31,586 bases of DNA from NCBI RefSeq assembly GCF_937958535.1, contig NZ_CALGNQ010000191.1:1-31586 (forward strand), in the 5' to 3' direction. Below the pieces are notes generated by a model that was not told the DNA's origin, searched no databases, and saw only the letters and a program-made list of their open reading frames with translations. Shown one piece after another: positions 1 through 6,950 of this stretch (its first letter is position 1; each line of letters opens with the position of its first letter). The position numbers and the translations under genes are program-made. The stretch is from an uncultured Georgenia sp. (GTDB lineage Bacteria > Actinomycetota > Actinomycetes > Actinomycetales > Actinomycetaceae).

Positions 1-163
1 CGATGAAGCTGTAGAGCGCGACCTCACCGAGCAGGAAGGACCAGTGGTCGGGGAAGACCTTGCGGGCGAACTCCTTGACGACCTTGCCGATCCCGGTGCG
101 ACGGTCGAGGTAGTCGGCCGCCGCGGGGACCTTCGTGGGCTTGCTCGCAGTCGTGGCGCTCAT
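1..163 (-). CDS. qcrB: Cytochrome bc1 complex cytochrome b subunit (5' part only)
   Basis: Only the first 54 codons lie in the window; the gene runs off the left edge. QcrB is the membrane cytochrome b that oxidises menaquinol in the actinobacterial bc1-aa3 supercomplex. The visible N-terminus is the hydrophilic segment before the first helix: a K/A-rich start, then YLDRRTGIGK and a FPDHWSFLLGE stretch, which is characteristic of actinobacterial QcrB. No heme-ligand histidines are visible yet. The ATG at 163-161 overlaps the qcrA stop in an ATGA (163-160), so translation is coupled to qcrA. The call rests on this N-terminal pattern plus the upstream qcrC-qcrA order. Confidence 0.93.
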   Translation of the reverse strand, partial: MSATTASKPTKVPAAADYLDRRTGIGKVVKEFARKVFPDHWSFLLGEVALYSFI

Positions 164-1254
164 CGGTTCTCATCCAATCGCTCGCGCTCCCAGAAGCTCG
201 GGCCCACGGTCTCGTGGAAGTCCGAGCGGGCAACGAGGTAGCCCTCGGTGTCGACGGTGATCGGCAGCTGGGGCAGGGCCCGCTTGGCCGGGCCGAAGAC
301 GACCTTGGCCTCGTTGGCGAGGTCGAAGGTCGACTGGTGGCACGGGCACAGCAGGTGGTGGGTCTGCTGCTCGTACAGCGCCACGGGGCAGCCGACGTGG
401 GTGCAGACCTTGGAGTAGGCGACGATGCCGTCGTAGTGCCAGTCGCGCCGCTCGGGGGAGATGGTCATCTCCGCGGGGTCGATCCGCGTCATGAAGACGA
501 CGGCCTTGGCCTTCTCCTCGAGGTAGTGCTCCTCGTTCTCCAGGCCGTGCGGGATGACCTGGAAGGCGGAGCCGTTGGTGACGTCGGCGGCGCGGATGAG
601 CCGCCCGTCGGGGTCGGTGGCCAGGCGACGGCCCATGGTGCCGTCGGGCAGCCGCCCGCCCGAGCCGGCGGGCACGCGGCCCCACGCGGTGTGGGCGAAG
701 CGGCGCGAGTCCCACTGCTCGGGCAGCTCGCCGACGAGCGGGACGACGAAGGGCAGCGGGGCCAGCGCGGCAGCACCGACGAGGGCCCCCTTCAGGACGG
801 GGCGTCGGGCGATGCCGGACTCCTCGATGCCGGTCTCGACCATCTCCGTGGCCTCGGCCCGGACCTCCTCCGAGGAGGCGATCGGCTTGCGCTCCTCGAC
901 GTACTCCTTGTTCGACATCAGCGTCTTGGACCAGTGGACCGCCGCGACACCGATACCGAGCAGCGCCAGGCCCAGGCCCAGGCCGAGCACGAGCGTGGAG
1001 AGACGCACGTCCATGAGGGTCGTGCCGACGGGGATGGTGGCCCAGCCGACGACGCCGCCGATCGACGCGGCGATCGAGATGAGCAGGAGGAGGACGAGCT
1101 GGCGCTCCACCCGCTTGGCCGCCTTGGGGTCACGGTCCGCCAGCCGCTCCGGGTGCGCGGGCAGCCCGGGGTTCTCGAAGCGCTCCGGCACGTCCGCGAC
1201 GGTGCCGGCACCCTCTCGGGCGGTCAGCTCCCCAGTGGGGCGATCAGTACTCAC
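160..1254 (-). CDS. qcrA: Cytochrome bc1 complex Rieske iron-sulfur subunit
   Basis: A 364-residue Rieske protein that passes electrons from menaquinol to the c-type hemes of QcrC. Three hydrophobic segments lie near residues 51-74, 85-107 and 151-175, the layout typical of actinobacterial QcrA, where most other Rieske proteins have one. The [2Fe-2S] ligands are visible: C284-T-H286 with C289, and C303-P-C305-H306. C284/H286/C303/H306 bind the cluster and C289-C305 form the disulfide. The GTG start (1254-1252) overlaps the qcrC stop as GTGA, and the stop overlaps qcrB as ATGA, so qcrC-qcrA-qcrB are translationally coupled. Length is normal for the family. Confidence 0.97.
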   Translation of the reverse strand: MSTDRPTGELTAREGAGTVADVPERFENPGLPAHPERLADRDPKAAKRVERQLVLLLLISIAASIGGVVGWATIPVGTTLMDVRLSTLVLGLGLGLALLGIGVAAVHWSKTLMSNKEYVEERKPIASSEEVRAEATEMVETGIEESGIARRPVLKGALVGAAALAPLPFVVPLVGELPEQWDSRRFAHTAWGRVPAGSGGRLPDGTMGRRLATDPDGRLIRAADVTNGSAFQVIPHGLENEEHYLEEKAKAVVFMTRIDPAEMTISPERRDWHYDGIVAYSKVCTHVGCPVALYEQQTHHLLCPCHQSTFDLANEAKVVFGPAKRALPQLPITVDTEGYLVARSDFHETVGPSFWERERLDENR

Positions 1255-2030
1255 GAGGACCTAGCTCCCATCCACACTGCAATACCGATGATCCCGCCGA
1301 TACCGACGATCCACACCCAGAAACCCTCGGAGACCGGACCGAGGTTGCCGAGCGTGATCCCGCCGGGGCTGACCTCGCGCTGCTCCATGACGTAGGCGAT
1401 GACATCACGGGCACCCTCGTCGGTGATGGATGCCTCGTTGAAGATCGGCATCGACTGCGGGCCGGTGCGCATGGCCTCCCAGATCTGGGTCGGCGTGGCG
1501 TCGTCGAGCGGCGGGGCGACCTTGCCCTCGGTCAGCGCACCGCCCGCACCGACGGCGTTGTGGCACATCGAGCAGTTGGTGCGGAAGAGCTCCATGCCGT
1601 TGGCGGCGTCGCCCTGCTCCGGGTCGACCTGCTCGGCCGACGGGATGGCCGGGCCGGGGCCGAGGCTGGCGACGTAGGCGGCCAGCGCCTCGGTCTGCTC
1701 CGGCGTCATGAGCGGGTCCTTGCGCTCCGCCTGCGGGGAGTTGTTGGCCATCGGCATCCGGCCGGTGGAGACCTGGAAGTGCACCGAGGCGGCACCCACA
1801 CCGACCAGCGACGGCGCGAGGTCGGTGCCCTGCGCGTCGAGCCCGTGGCAGGTGGAGCAGTTCGTGCGGAACAGCGCCTCTCCAGTGTCGATCTGTTCCT
1901 GGCTGGCCGTCTGGGCGGTGGCCGGGTCGGGAGTCAGCGCTGCGTACGCCACCCCCGTCAAGATCAGGGCCAGGAGCAGGAGGACGACCGGTGCCGACCG
2001 GTGTCTTCTGCTGGCGGCGAGTGCCTTCAC
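1251..2030 (-). CDS. qcrC: Cytochrome bc1 complex diheme cytochrome c subunit
   Basis: A 259-residue diheme cytochrome c. It replaces both cytochrome c1 and soluble cytochrome c in Actinobacteria by wiring the Rieske centre directly to cytochrome aa3 oxidase. Two CxxCH heme motifs are seen: C58-S-T-C61-H62 and C153-S-M-C156-H157. An N-terminal hydrophobic segment (about 14-31) acts as signal anchor, and a C-terminal helix (about 237-254) anchors the protein, placing the hemes outside the membrane. The GTG start at 2030 has an AAGGAC ribosome site upstream. The gene follows ctaE by 58 bp, so it is probably cotranscribed with it. Confidence 0.96.
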   Translation of the reverse strand: MKALAASRRHRSAPVVLLLLALILTGVAYAALTPDPATAQTASQEQIDTGEALFRTNCSTCHGLDAQGTDLAPSLVGVGAASVHFQVSTGRMPMANNSPQAERKDPLMTPEQTEALAAYVASLGPGPAIPSAEQVDPEQGDAANGMELFRTNCSMCHNAVGAGGALTEGKVAPPLDDATPTQIWEAMRTGPQSMPIFNEASITDEGARDVIAYVMEQREVSPGGITLGNLGPVSEGFWVWIVGIGGIIGIAVWMGARSS

Positions 2031-2088
2031 GGTGTTGGTGTCCTTGTCTAGCGTTGGTGGTGGACAGGGGGCAGGTCGGTGCTCGGGC

Positions 2089-2733
2089 TCAGACGAGGAG
2101 CTCGAGGAAGTAGATGATGAAGAACATCCCGACCCAGACGACGTCGACGAAGTGCCAGTAGTAGGACACGACGACGGCGCCGGTGGCCTCCAGGTGGCCG
2201 AAACGGTTGGCGGCGAAGGAGCGCCCGATGATGTAGAGGAAGGCGATGAGGCCGCCGATCACGTGCAGGGCGTGGAAGCCCGTCATGATGTAGAAGACCG
2301 AGCCGTACGGGCTGGAGCTCACGGTGACGCCGTGGGAGACGAGCTCGGCGTACTCGTAGGTCTGGCCGGCGACGAAGAACGCTCCCATGAGGAACGTGAG
2401 GATGAACCACTCCTCCATGCCCCAGCGGCGGACGTCGAACAGCGACCCGGTGCGGCGCGGCTGGAAGCGCTCGGCTGCGAAGACGCCCAACTGCGCGGTG
2501 ACGGAGCTCGCCACCAGGACGAGGGTGATCGTCAGCGCCCACGGGATGTTGAGCATGTCGTAGTGCTCTGGCCAGATGTCCGCCGACACCGAACGGTGCG
2601 TGAAGTACATGGCGAACAGTCCGGCGAAGAACATGAGCTCGCTGGACAGCCAGACGATGGTGCCGACCGAGACGGAGTTCGGGCGGTTGACGTTCACCTG
2701 GGGGGCGCTTGGAGCAGCCGTTGTAGACGACAC
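2089..2733 (-). CDS. ctaE: Cytochrome c oxidase subunit III
   Basis: Subunit III of the aa3 oxidase, about 214 residues, all-helical. The conserved actinobacterial opening is present: NRPN, then VSVGTIVWLSSELMFFAGLF, followed by further helices and the FHALHVIGG motif that carries subunit III histidines. The frame stays open upstream to 2826. I chose GTG at 2733 because CATAAT (2746-2741, minus strand) fits a -10 box and would put transcription start at this codon. An ATG at 2742 lies inside that -10 box and would add three residues (MAC). It is the first gene of the ctaE-qcrCAB cluster, which encodes most of the menaquinol-to-oxygen electron path. Confidence 0.95.
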   Translation of the reverse strand: MSSTTAAPSAPQVNVNRPNSVSVGTIVWLSSELMFFAGLFAMYFTHRSVSADIWPEHYDMLNIPWALTITLVLVASSVTAQLGVFAAERFQPRRTGSLFDVRRWGMEEWFILTFLMGAFFVAGQTYEYAELVSHGVTVSSSPYGSVFYIMTGFHALHVIGGLIAFLYIIGRSFAANRFGHLEATGAVVVSYYWHFVDVVWVGMFFIIYFLELLV

Positions 2734-2740
2734 GCAGGCC

Positions 2741-2746
2741 ATTATG
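2741..2746 (-). promoter_or_regulatory. Candidate -10 box for leaderless ctaE transcript
   Basis: CATAAT on the minus strand (5 of 6 to TATAAT) ends 7 nt before the GTG at 2733. No convincing Shine-Dalgarno sequence or TTGACA-like -35 is visible. The spacing matches nine other genes in this window. The remaining gap up to the plus-strand gene at 3009 holds no ORF I believe; it must contain the promoter of that gene, but I see no strong box there. Confidence 0.5.
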
Positions 2747-3008
2747 GCCCGAGACAGGGGGGTACTGACCACTCCGCCCGTGCGCGATTCCTCGGGGCCG
2801 CCACCCCCACGGTAGAACTTCCGCACGATCTCGCGGCTGAGCCTTTGGTCCCGGATGGGACACGCGCCAACACGCCGACCGGCGCCGTGCCCGATTCGCC
2901 CTGTTCGTCACCGGGACGCGGTGCCCGTGTCGGGCCGCGGCGTGACTACCATGCGGTCTAGGCCCACCGTGTCTCGCGGTGTGTACCGAGCGATCTTGGA
3001 GGAGCACG

Positions 3009-3440
3009 ATGACGCCCGCGCAGCCCGACGCCGCCACGACCACCGCCACCGACGTCGTGGACGTGCTGGTGTACAGCGACGACGTCACCACCCGCGAGCA
3101 GGTGCGTCGCGCCGTCGGTCGTCGCGCGGCCGCCGACCTGCCCCGGATCCGGTGGACCGAGGCCGCCACCCACGCCGGCGTCGTGCAGAAGGCGCACGAG
3201 GGCGATTTCGCCCTGCTCGTCCTCGACGGCGAGGCGGCCAAGGTGGGCGGCATGGCGGTGGCCCGCCAGCTCAAGACCGAGATGTACCAGTGCCCGCCGG
3301 TCCTCGTCCTCACCGCGCGGCCCCAGGACGCCTGGCTGGCCACGTGGGCCCAGGCGGACGCCATCGTCCAGCAGCCCATCGACCCGATCACGATGCAGCA
3401 GGCCGTCGCGGACCTCCTCCGCGGGGGCACCACCCGATGA
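3009..3440 (+). CDS. Atypical receiver-domain protein
   Basis: A 143-residue protein consisting of one response-regulator receiver fold with no output domain. Strand 1 (VDVLVYSDD) gives the acidic pair D24/D25. LLVLDGE carries D73 at the phospho-acceptor position and VLVLT gives T102. The conserved lysine before the proline is replaced: VQQPIDP has Q122 where receivers have K. The switch chemistry is therefore probably altered, as in pseudo-receivers. The ATG at 3009 has a GGAGGAG ribosome site. The stop overlaps the trpD start in an ATGA, so the two are translationally coupled. What it signals to is unknown; a stand-alone receiver beside ctaE and trpD is, as I recall, common in Actinobacteria. 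Confidence 0.8.
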   Translation: MTPAQPDAATTTATDVVDVLVYSDDVTTREQVRRAVGRRAAADLPRIRWTEAATHAGVVQKAHEGDFALLVLDGEAAKVGGMAVARQLKTEMYQCPPVLVLTARPQDAWLATWAQADAIVQQPIDPITMQQAVADLLRGGTTR

Positions 3441-4519
3441 GCGCGGTGCCCGAGGGCGTCGAACCGGTCGTCCCCACCTGGCCCGACCTCATCACCACAC
3501 TCGTCACGGGCCAGCACCTCAGCGCGGCCCAGACCGGGTGGGCGATGGACCAGGTGATGTCCGGACTGGCGAGCCCGGTGCAGCTTGCCGGGTTCCTCGT
3601 CGCACTCCGGGCGAAGGGGGAGACCGTCGCCGAGCTCACCGGCCTGGCCGACGTCATGCTCGAGCACGCGGTCCGGGTGGACCTGCCCGACGACGTCGTC
3701 GACATCGTCGGCACCGGCGGCGACCGCGCCCGCACGGTCAACATCTCCACGATGTCCTCCCTCGTCGTCGCCGGCGCGGGTGTCCCGGTGGTCAAGCACG
3801 GCAACCGGGCCTCCAGCTCGGCCAGCGGCTCCGCCGACGTGCTCGAGGCGCTCGGCGTGCGGCTCGACATGACCGTCTCCCAGGTGGAGCGGGTCTTCCA
3901 CGAGGTGGGCATCACCTTCTGCTTCGCGCAGACCTTCCACCCGTCCTTCCGGCACACCGCCACGGCACGGCGCGAGCTCGCCGTCTCCACCGCGTTCAAC
4001 GTGCTCGGCCCGCTCACCAACCCGGCCCGGCCCCGCGCGGCGGCGATCGGGGTCGCCGACCGCCGGATCGCGCCGCTCGTTGCCGGGGTGCTGGCGCGGC
4101 GCGGCAGCCGCGCCCTCGTCTTCCGCGGGGAGGACGGTCTGGACGAGCTCACCACGACGTCGCAGAGCCGGGTGTGGCTGGTCGCCGACGGCGAGGTCAC
4201 CGAGCACCTCATCGACACCAGGGAGGCGTTCGGCATGGCGCCCGCGACCATCGCGGACCTGCGCGGCGCCGACGCCGTCCACAACGCCGGGGTCGCCCGT
4301 GAGCTGCTCGACGGCGCGCCCGGGCCCGTGCGGGACGCGGTGCTCCTCAACTCCGCCGCCGCGCTCGTCGCCTACGGCACCCTGCCCGGGACCGGACCGG
4401 ACGCCGGCGACCTCGTCACGCGGCTGCGTGCCGGGATCGAGCACGCCGCCGCCGCGATCGACGACGGCCGGGCCCGTGCGGTGCTCGACCGGTGGGTGTC
4501 GACCAGCGCCCGGCTGTGA
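3437..4519 (+). CDS. trpD: Anthranilate phosphoribosyltransferase
   Basis: A 360-residue TrpD, which joins anthranilate to PRPP in the second committed step of tryptophan synthesis. Motifs in order: GTGGD (92-96) for PRPP/Mg binding, then VNIST, KHGNR and GSADVLEALG, then the FNVLGPLTNPARP segment; all are at normal spacing. The start ATG (3437) overlaps the previous stop as ATGA. The gene stands apart from any other trp gene. This is the usual place of trpD in Actinobacteria (Rv2192c in M. tuberculosis lies beside ctaE/qcr), so it is probably the only trpD of the cell. Confidence 0.95.
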   Translation: MSAVPEGVEPVVPTWPDLITTLVTGQHLSAAQTGWAMDQVMSGLASPVQLAGFLVALRAKGETVAELTGLADVMLEHAVRVDLPDDVVDIVGTGGDRARTVNISTMSSLVVAGAGVPVVKHGNRASSSASGSADVLEALGVRLDMTVSQVERVFHEVGITFCFAQTFHPSFRHTATARRELAVSTAFNVLGPLTNPARPRAAAIGVADRRIAPLVAGVLARRGSRALVFRGEDGLDELTTTSQSRVWLVADGEVTEHLIDTREAFGMAPATIADLRGADAVHNAGVARELLDGAPGPVRDAVLLNSAAALVAYGTLPGTGPDAGDLVTRLRAGIEHAAAAIDDGRARAVLDRWVSTSARL

Positions 4520-4582
4520 CCGCCCCGCCTGCGACATGATGGAGCCGACGGCACCTGCCGCCACCGAGACGAAGGAGACCTC

Positions 4583-4864
4583 ATGCTCACCGCCATCGTC
4601 CTCATCGACACCGACGCGAGCCGCGTCCCGGAGGTCGCTCAGGAGGTGGCCGAGCTCGACGGGATCAGCGAGGTCTACTCCGTCACGGGCGACGTCGACC
4701 TCATCGCCATCGCCCGGGTGCGGCGCCACGAGGACCTCGCCGACGTCGTGGCCGACAAGGTGGGCAAGGTCAAGGGCGTGACCAACACCCGGACCTACAT
4801 CGCTTTCCAGGCCTACTCGCGCCACGACCTGGAGTCGGCCTTCGCGATCGGTCTGGGGGACTAG
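4583..4864 (+). CDS. Stand-alone Lrp/AsnC ligand-binding (RAM) domain protein
   Basis: A 93-residue protein with only the RAM effector domain of Lrp/AsnC regulators: MLTAIVLIDTD, then a helix, EVYSVTGDVDLIAIARV, a second helix, and a final strand before the FQAYS tail. There is no helix-turn-helix, so it cannot bind DNA by itself. Such proteins form dimers or higher oligomers and may bind amino acids or pair with full-length Lrp proteins. The start has a GAAGGAG site 6-8 nt upstream. It lies 63 bp after trpD, and an amino-acid-sensing link to tryptophan synthesis is possible but unproven. Its stop codon interlocks with that of the convergent nuclease gene. Confidence 0.88.
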   Translation: MLTAIVLIDTDASRVPEVAQEVAELDGISEVYSVTGDVDLIAIARVRRHEDLADVVADKVGKVKGVTNTRTYIAFQAYSRHDLESAFAIGLGD

Positions 4865-6633
4865 TCCCGCGGCGGCAGCGGGTACTTCGCCGCGCCGTCC
4901 ACCGGGCAGGCCAGCGGCTCGTCACCGGAGTCCAGCCGCACCAGTCGGGTGGCCGGGTGCTCCACCCAGTCGGCGATGAGCTCGGTCTCCTCGGCACTGG
5001 CTGCCCCCATGACCGTCTGCGGCCGCGGCACCTCCTCCCCGGTCGCGACGAGCGCGTCGATCGCCGGCATCGGGTCGACCCCGCGCGGCACGGTGCACGT
5101 CCCCGCCAGCCGGCCGTACCGCACCAGGACGACCTCCCAGCCGCCGCCCTCGACCCGCCGGGCGGCGACGAGCTCGGGGCTGCGCCACAGGGGGCGCAGG
5201 CGCTGGGTCCGGCGGGCGGCGGCGAGGAAGGCGTGGAGCCGGTCGCGCTCGGTGGCGGCCTCCTCGTACCGCTGCTGCGCCGCGAGCGTGGCGATCCGTG
5301 ACCGGAGCGCGGAGACCACCGGGCCGACCTCGGAGGTCAGGCCGCGGCGCGCGGCGGAGACGACCTCGGCGTAGTTCTCCACGCTCTGCCCACCCACGCA
5401 CGGCGCCCCGCAGCGGCCCATCTCGGCCAGCGCGCAGGCGCGGGCGTCCGGGCGCGGGACCACGGGCAGCCGCTGCGCGCAGCGGCGCAGCGCGAAGGCC
5501 TCTTCCAGCGCCTCCAGCGCGGCCTGTGCCGCGGCCCGGGAGGTGAACGGTCCGACGACGTCGCCGGCCCGGTCGGCCGGGACGGTGCGGACGATCGACA
5601 GCCGCGGGAACGGCTCGTCGGTGAGGCGGACCCAGGGGCGCCGGTGCGGACGCCGGGAGCGACGGTTGTACGGGGGGTCGAGCTCGGCGATGAGGCGCAG
5701 CTCCCGCACGGCGGCCTCGAGCTCGGTGGCGCAGGGGATGGTGCGGACGTCCTGGGTGAGGTCGAGCATCTCGCCGATGCGCTTGCGTTTCTCCCCCGCG
5801 GTGAAGTACGAGCGCACCCGGCGGCGCAGGTTCACCGCCTTGCCGACGTAGAGCACCTCGCGCGCCGGCCCGAGGAACTGGTAGACCCCGGGCCCGGTGG
5901 GCAGGGAGTCGGCGAGCGTGGCCTTGCGGCGCCGCCGGTGGGGGACCGGGTCGGCGACGGTGGCGAGGTCCTCCAGGTGGGTGACGCCCAGCGGTGCCAG
6001 CCGGCCCAGCAGACCGTGGAGGACGTCGACTGTGGCGCGGGCGTCGTGCAGCGCCCGGTGGTCCGGGCTCGTGGTGGCGTGGAAGAGCCCGGCCAGCGTG
6101 CCGAGCTTGTGGTTGGGTGCCTCGTCCTTGGTGACGACGGTGCGCGCGAGGGCGACGGTGTCGACGACGGTGGGGGAGGGCCAGGTGATGTCGAGCCGCG
6201 CCGCCGCGGCCCGCAGGAACCCGACGTCGAACCGCGCGTTGTGCGCCACGAGCACCGTGGTGGGCCCGAAGCCGGCGAACTCGAGGAACGAGGGCAGCAC
6301 CTCACCGATCCGGGGCGCGCCGATGAGCATGGCGTCGGTGATCCCGGTGAGGACGGTGATCATCGGCGGGACCGGCGTGCCCGGGTCGACGAGGGTCTGG
6401 AACTCCCCGAGCACCTCCCCGCCGCGCACCTTCACGGCCCCGACCTCGGTGATCTCGCACCGGGTGGGCGAGCCCCCGGTGGTCTCGAGGTCGACGACGA
6501 CGAACGTCACCTCCGACAGCGGCACGCCGAGCTCGTCGAATCCGATCTGGAGCGGGGTGCCCGTGCCGGCACGCGTGGCGTCCTCGAGGCCGAGCCGGCG
6601 TCCGGGGGCCGGGGCGAGCAGGTTCGCGGTCAC
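4861..6633 (-). CDS. DEDDh 3'-5' exonuclease fused to GIY-YIG/UvrC-like nuclease
   Basis: A two-domain nuclease of about 590 residues. The first domain is a DnaQ-type exonuclease: FVVVDLETTGG (D48, E50), VAHNARFDVGFL (D136), and HRALHD (H192, D197). The second is a UvrC-like GIY-YIG domain: GVY at 249-251 and YVG at 262-264, followed by UvrC-like ELEAAVRELRLI and a cysteine-containing CAEMGRCGAPC-like region. The helix-hairpin-helix end of true UvrC is missing. Relatives include Rv2191/MSMEG_4259. The start was set to GTG 6633 because a TAGCGT -10 box lies 7 nt upstream; ATG 6663 or 6684 in the same frame would lie upstream of that box. The promoter carries a PafBC-type damage motif, so a role in DNA repair is inferred. 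Confidence 0.9.
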   Translation of the reverse strand: MTANLLAPAPGRRLGLEDATRAGTGTPLQIGFDELGVPLSEVTFVVVDLETTGGSPTRCEITEVGAVKVRGGEVLGEFQTLVDPGTPVPPMITVLTGITDAMLIGAPRIGEVLPSFLEFAGFGPTTVLVAHNARFDVGFLRAAAARLDITWPSPTVVDTVALARTVVTKDEAPNHKLGTLAGLFHATTSPDHRALHDARATVDVLHGLLGRLAPLGVTHLEDLATVADPVPHRRRRKATLADSLPTGPGVYQFLGPAREVLYVGKAVNLRRRVRSYFTAGEKRKRIGEMLDLTQDVRTIPCATELEAAVRELRLIAELDPPYNRRSRRPHRRPWVRLTDEPFPRLSIVRTVPADRAGDVVGPFTSRAAAQAALEALEEAFALRRCAQRLPVVPRPDARACALAEMGRCGAPCVGGQSVENYAEVVSAARRGLTSEVGPVVSALRSRIATLAAQQRYEEAATERDRLHAFLAAARRTQRLRPLWRSPELVAARRVEGGGWEVVLVRYGRLAGTCTVPRGVDPMPAIDALVATGEEVPRPQTVMGAASAEETELIADWVEHPATRLVRLDSGDEPLACPVDGAAKYPLPPRD

Positions 6634-6640
6634 GTCCCGG

Positions 6641-6713
6641 ACGCTACGTCCGGCCACCGACATCGCCCGGACGGCACACCGCACGGACCGATGTCGGTGG
6701 TCGGTCCTACCGT
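6641..6713. promoter_or_regulatory. Divergent RecA-NDp/PafBC-type DNA-damage promoters
   Basis: Two copies of the same element face away from each other. Plus strand: TGTCGGTG (6692-6699), 8 nt, TACCGT (6708-6713), then 6 nt to ATG 6720. Minus strand: TGTCGGTG (plus-strand 6655-6662), 8 nt, TAGCGT (6641-6646), then 7 nt to GTG 6633. Together they form a 15-of-16 inverted repeat (6650-6665 and 6689-6704). The published actinobacterial LexA-independent damage promoter is TTGTCRGTG-N8-TANNNT, bound by PafBC. Both copies match all specified bases except the first T. Both transcripts would be leaderless. Confidence 0.85.
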
Positions 6714-6719
6714 CGCGCC

Positions 6720-6917
6720 ATGATCATCGACTGCGACTCCTGCGTCATGCGACACATCGCCTGTGACGACTGTGTCGTCAGCTTCCTCACCGACCCAGCC
6801 CGCGGGCCGGCGCCGGGCACGCGAGACCTCGGCGAGGACGAACGCACGGCCTTGGCCGTGCTCGCCGAGGGCGGGCTGGTGCCGCCGTTGCGGCTGCGTC
6901 GGGCCGACGCCGGCTGA
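6720..6917 (+). CDS. Small CxxC protein, probably DNA-damage induced
   Basis: A 65-residue protein with two CxxC pairs close to its start: C5-D-S-C8 and C15-D-D-C18, a spacing fit for one zinc or iron site. The rest is an acidic helix (LGEDERTALAVLAEGG) and a short basic tail. I recall similar small proteins beside the DEDDh/UvrC-like gene in other Actinobacteria, but know of no assigned function. Its ATG lies 6 nt after a TACCGT -10 box that is part of a PafBC-type element, so it is probably leaderless and induced with the divergent nuclease. A strong hairpin overlaps its stop codon. Possible roles: nuclease accessory protein or metal-binding regulator. Confidence 0.82.
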   Translation: MIIDCDSCVMRHIACDDCVVSFLTDPARGPAPGTRDLGEDERTALAVLAEGGLVPPLRLRRADAG

Positions 6918-6935
6918 CCGGCGCGGCCCGACGCA
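6895..6935. terminator. Bidirectional terminator hairpin
   Basis: TGCGTCGGGCC (6895-6905) pairs perfectly with GGCCCGACGCA (6925-6935). A second stem inside, GCCGG (6909-6913) with CCGGC (6918-6922), closes a CTGA loop. It overlaps the last codons of the CxxC gene and lies 15 bp from the stop of the convergent acyl-CoA ligase gene. There is no T-run, as usual for high-G+C actinobacterial terminators. Confidence 0.75.
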
Positions 6936-6950
6936 CGCGCGAGCGGCGGG

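Noticed and set aside
2048..4825. A minus-strand frame of 925 codons across ctaE, the receiver gene and trpD
   Set aside because: It is the shadow of known genes in high-G+C DNA; the sequence has no recognisable domain.
6650..6704. LexA (SOS) box between the divergent genes
   Set aside because: No GAAC-N4-GTTC-like actinobacterial LexA core is present; the repeats match the LexA-independent PafBC element.
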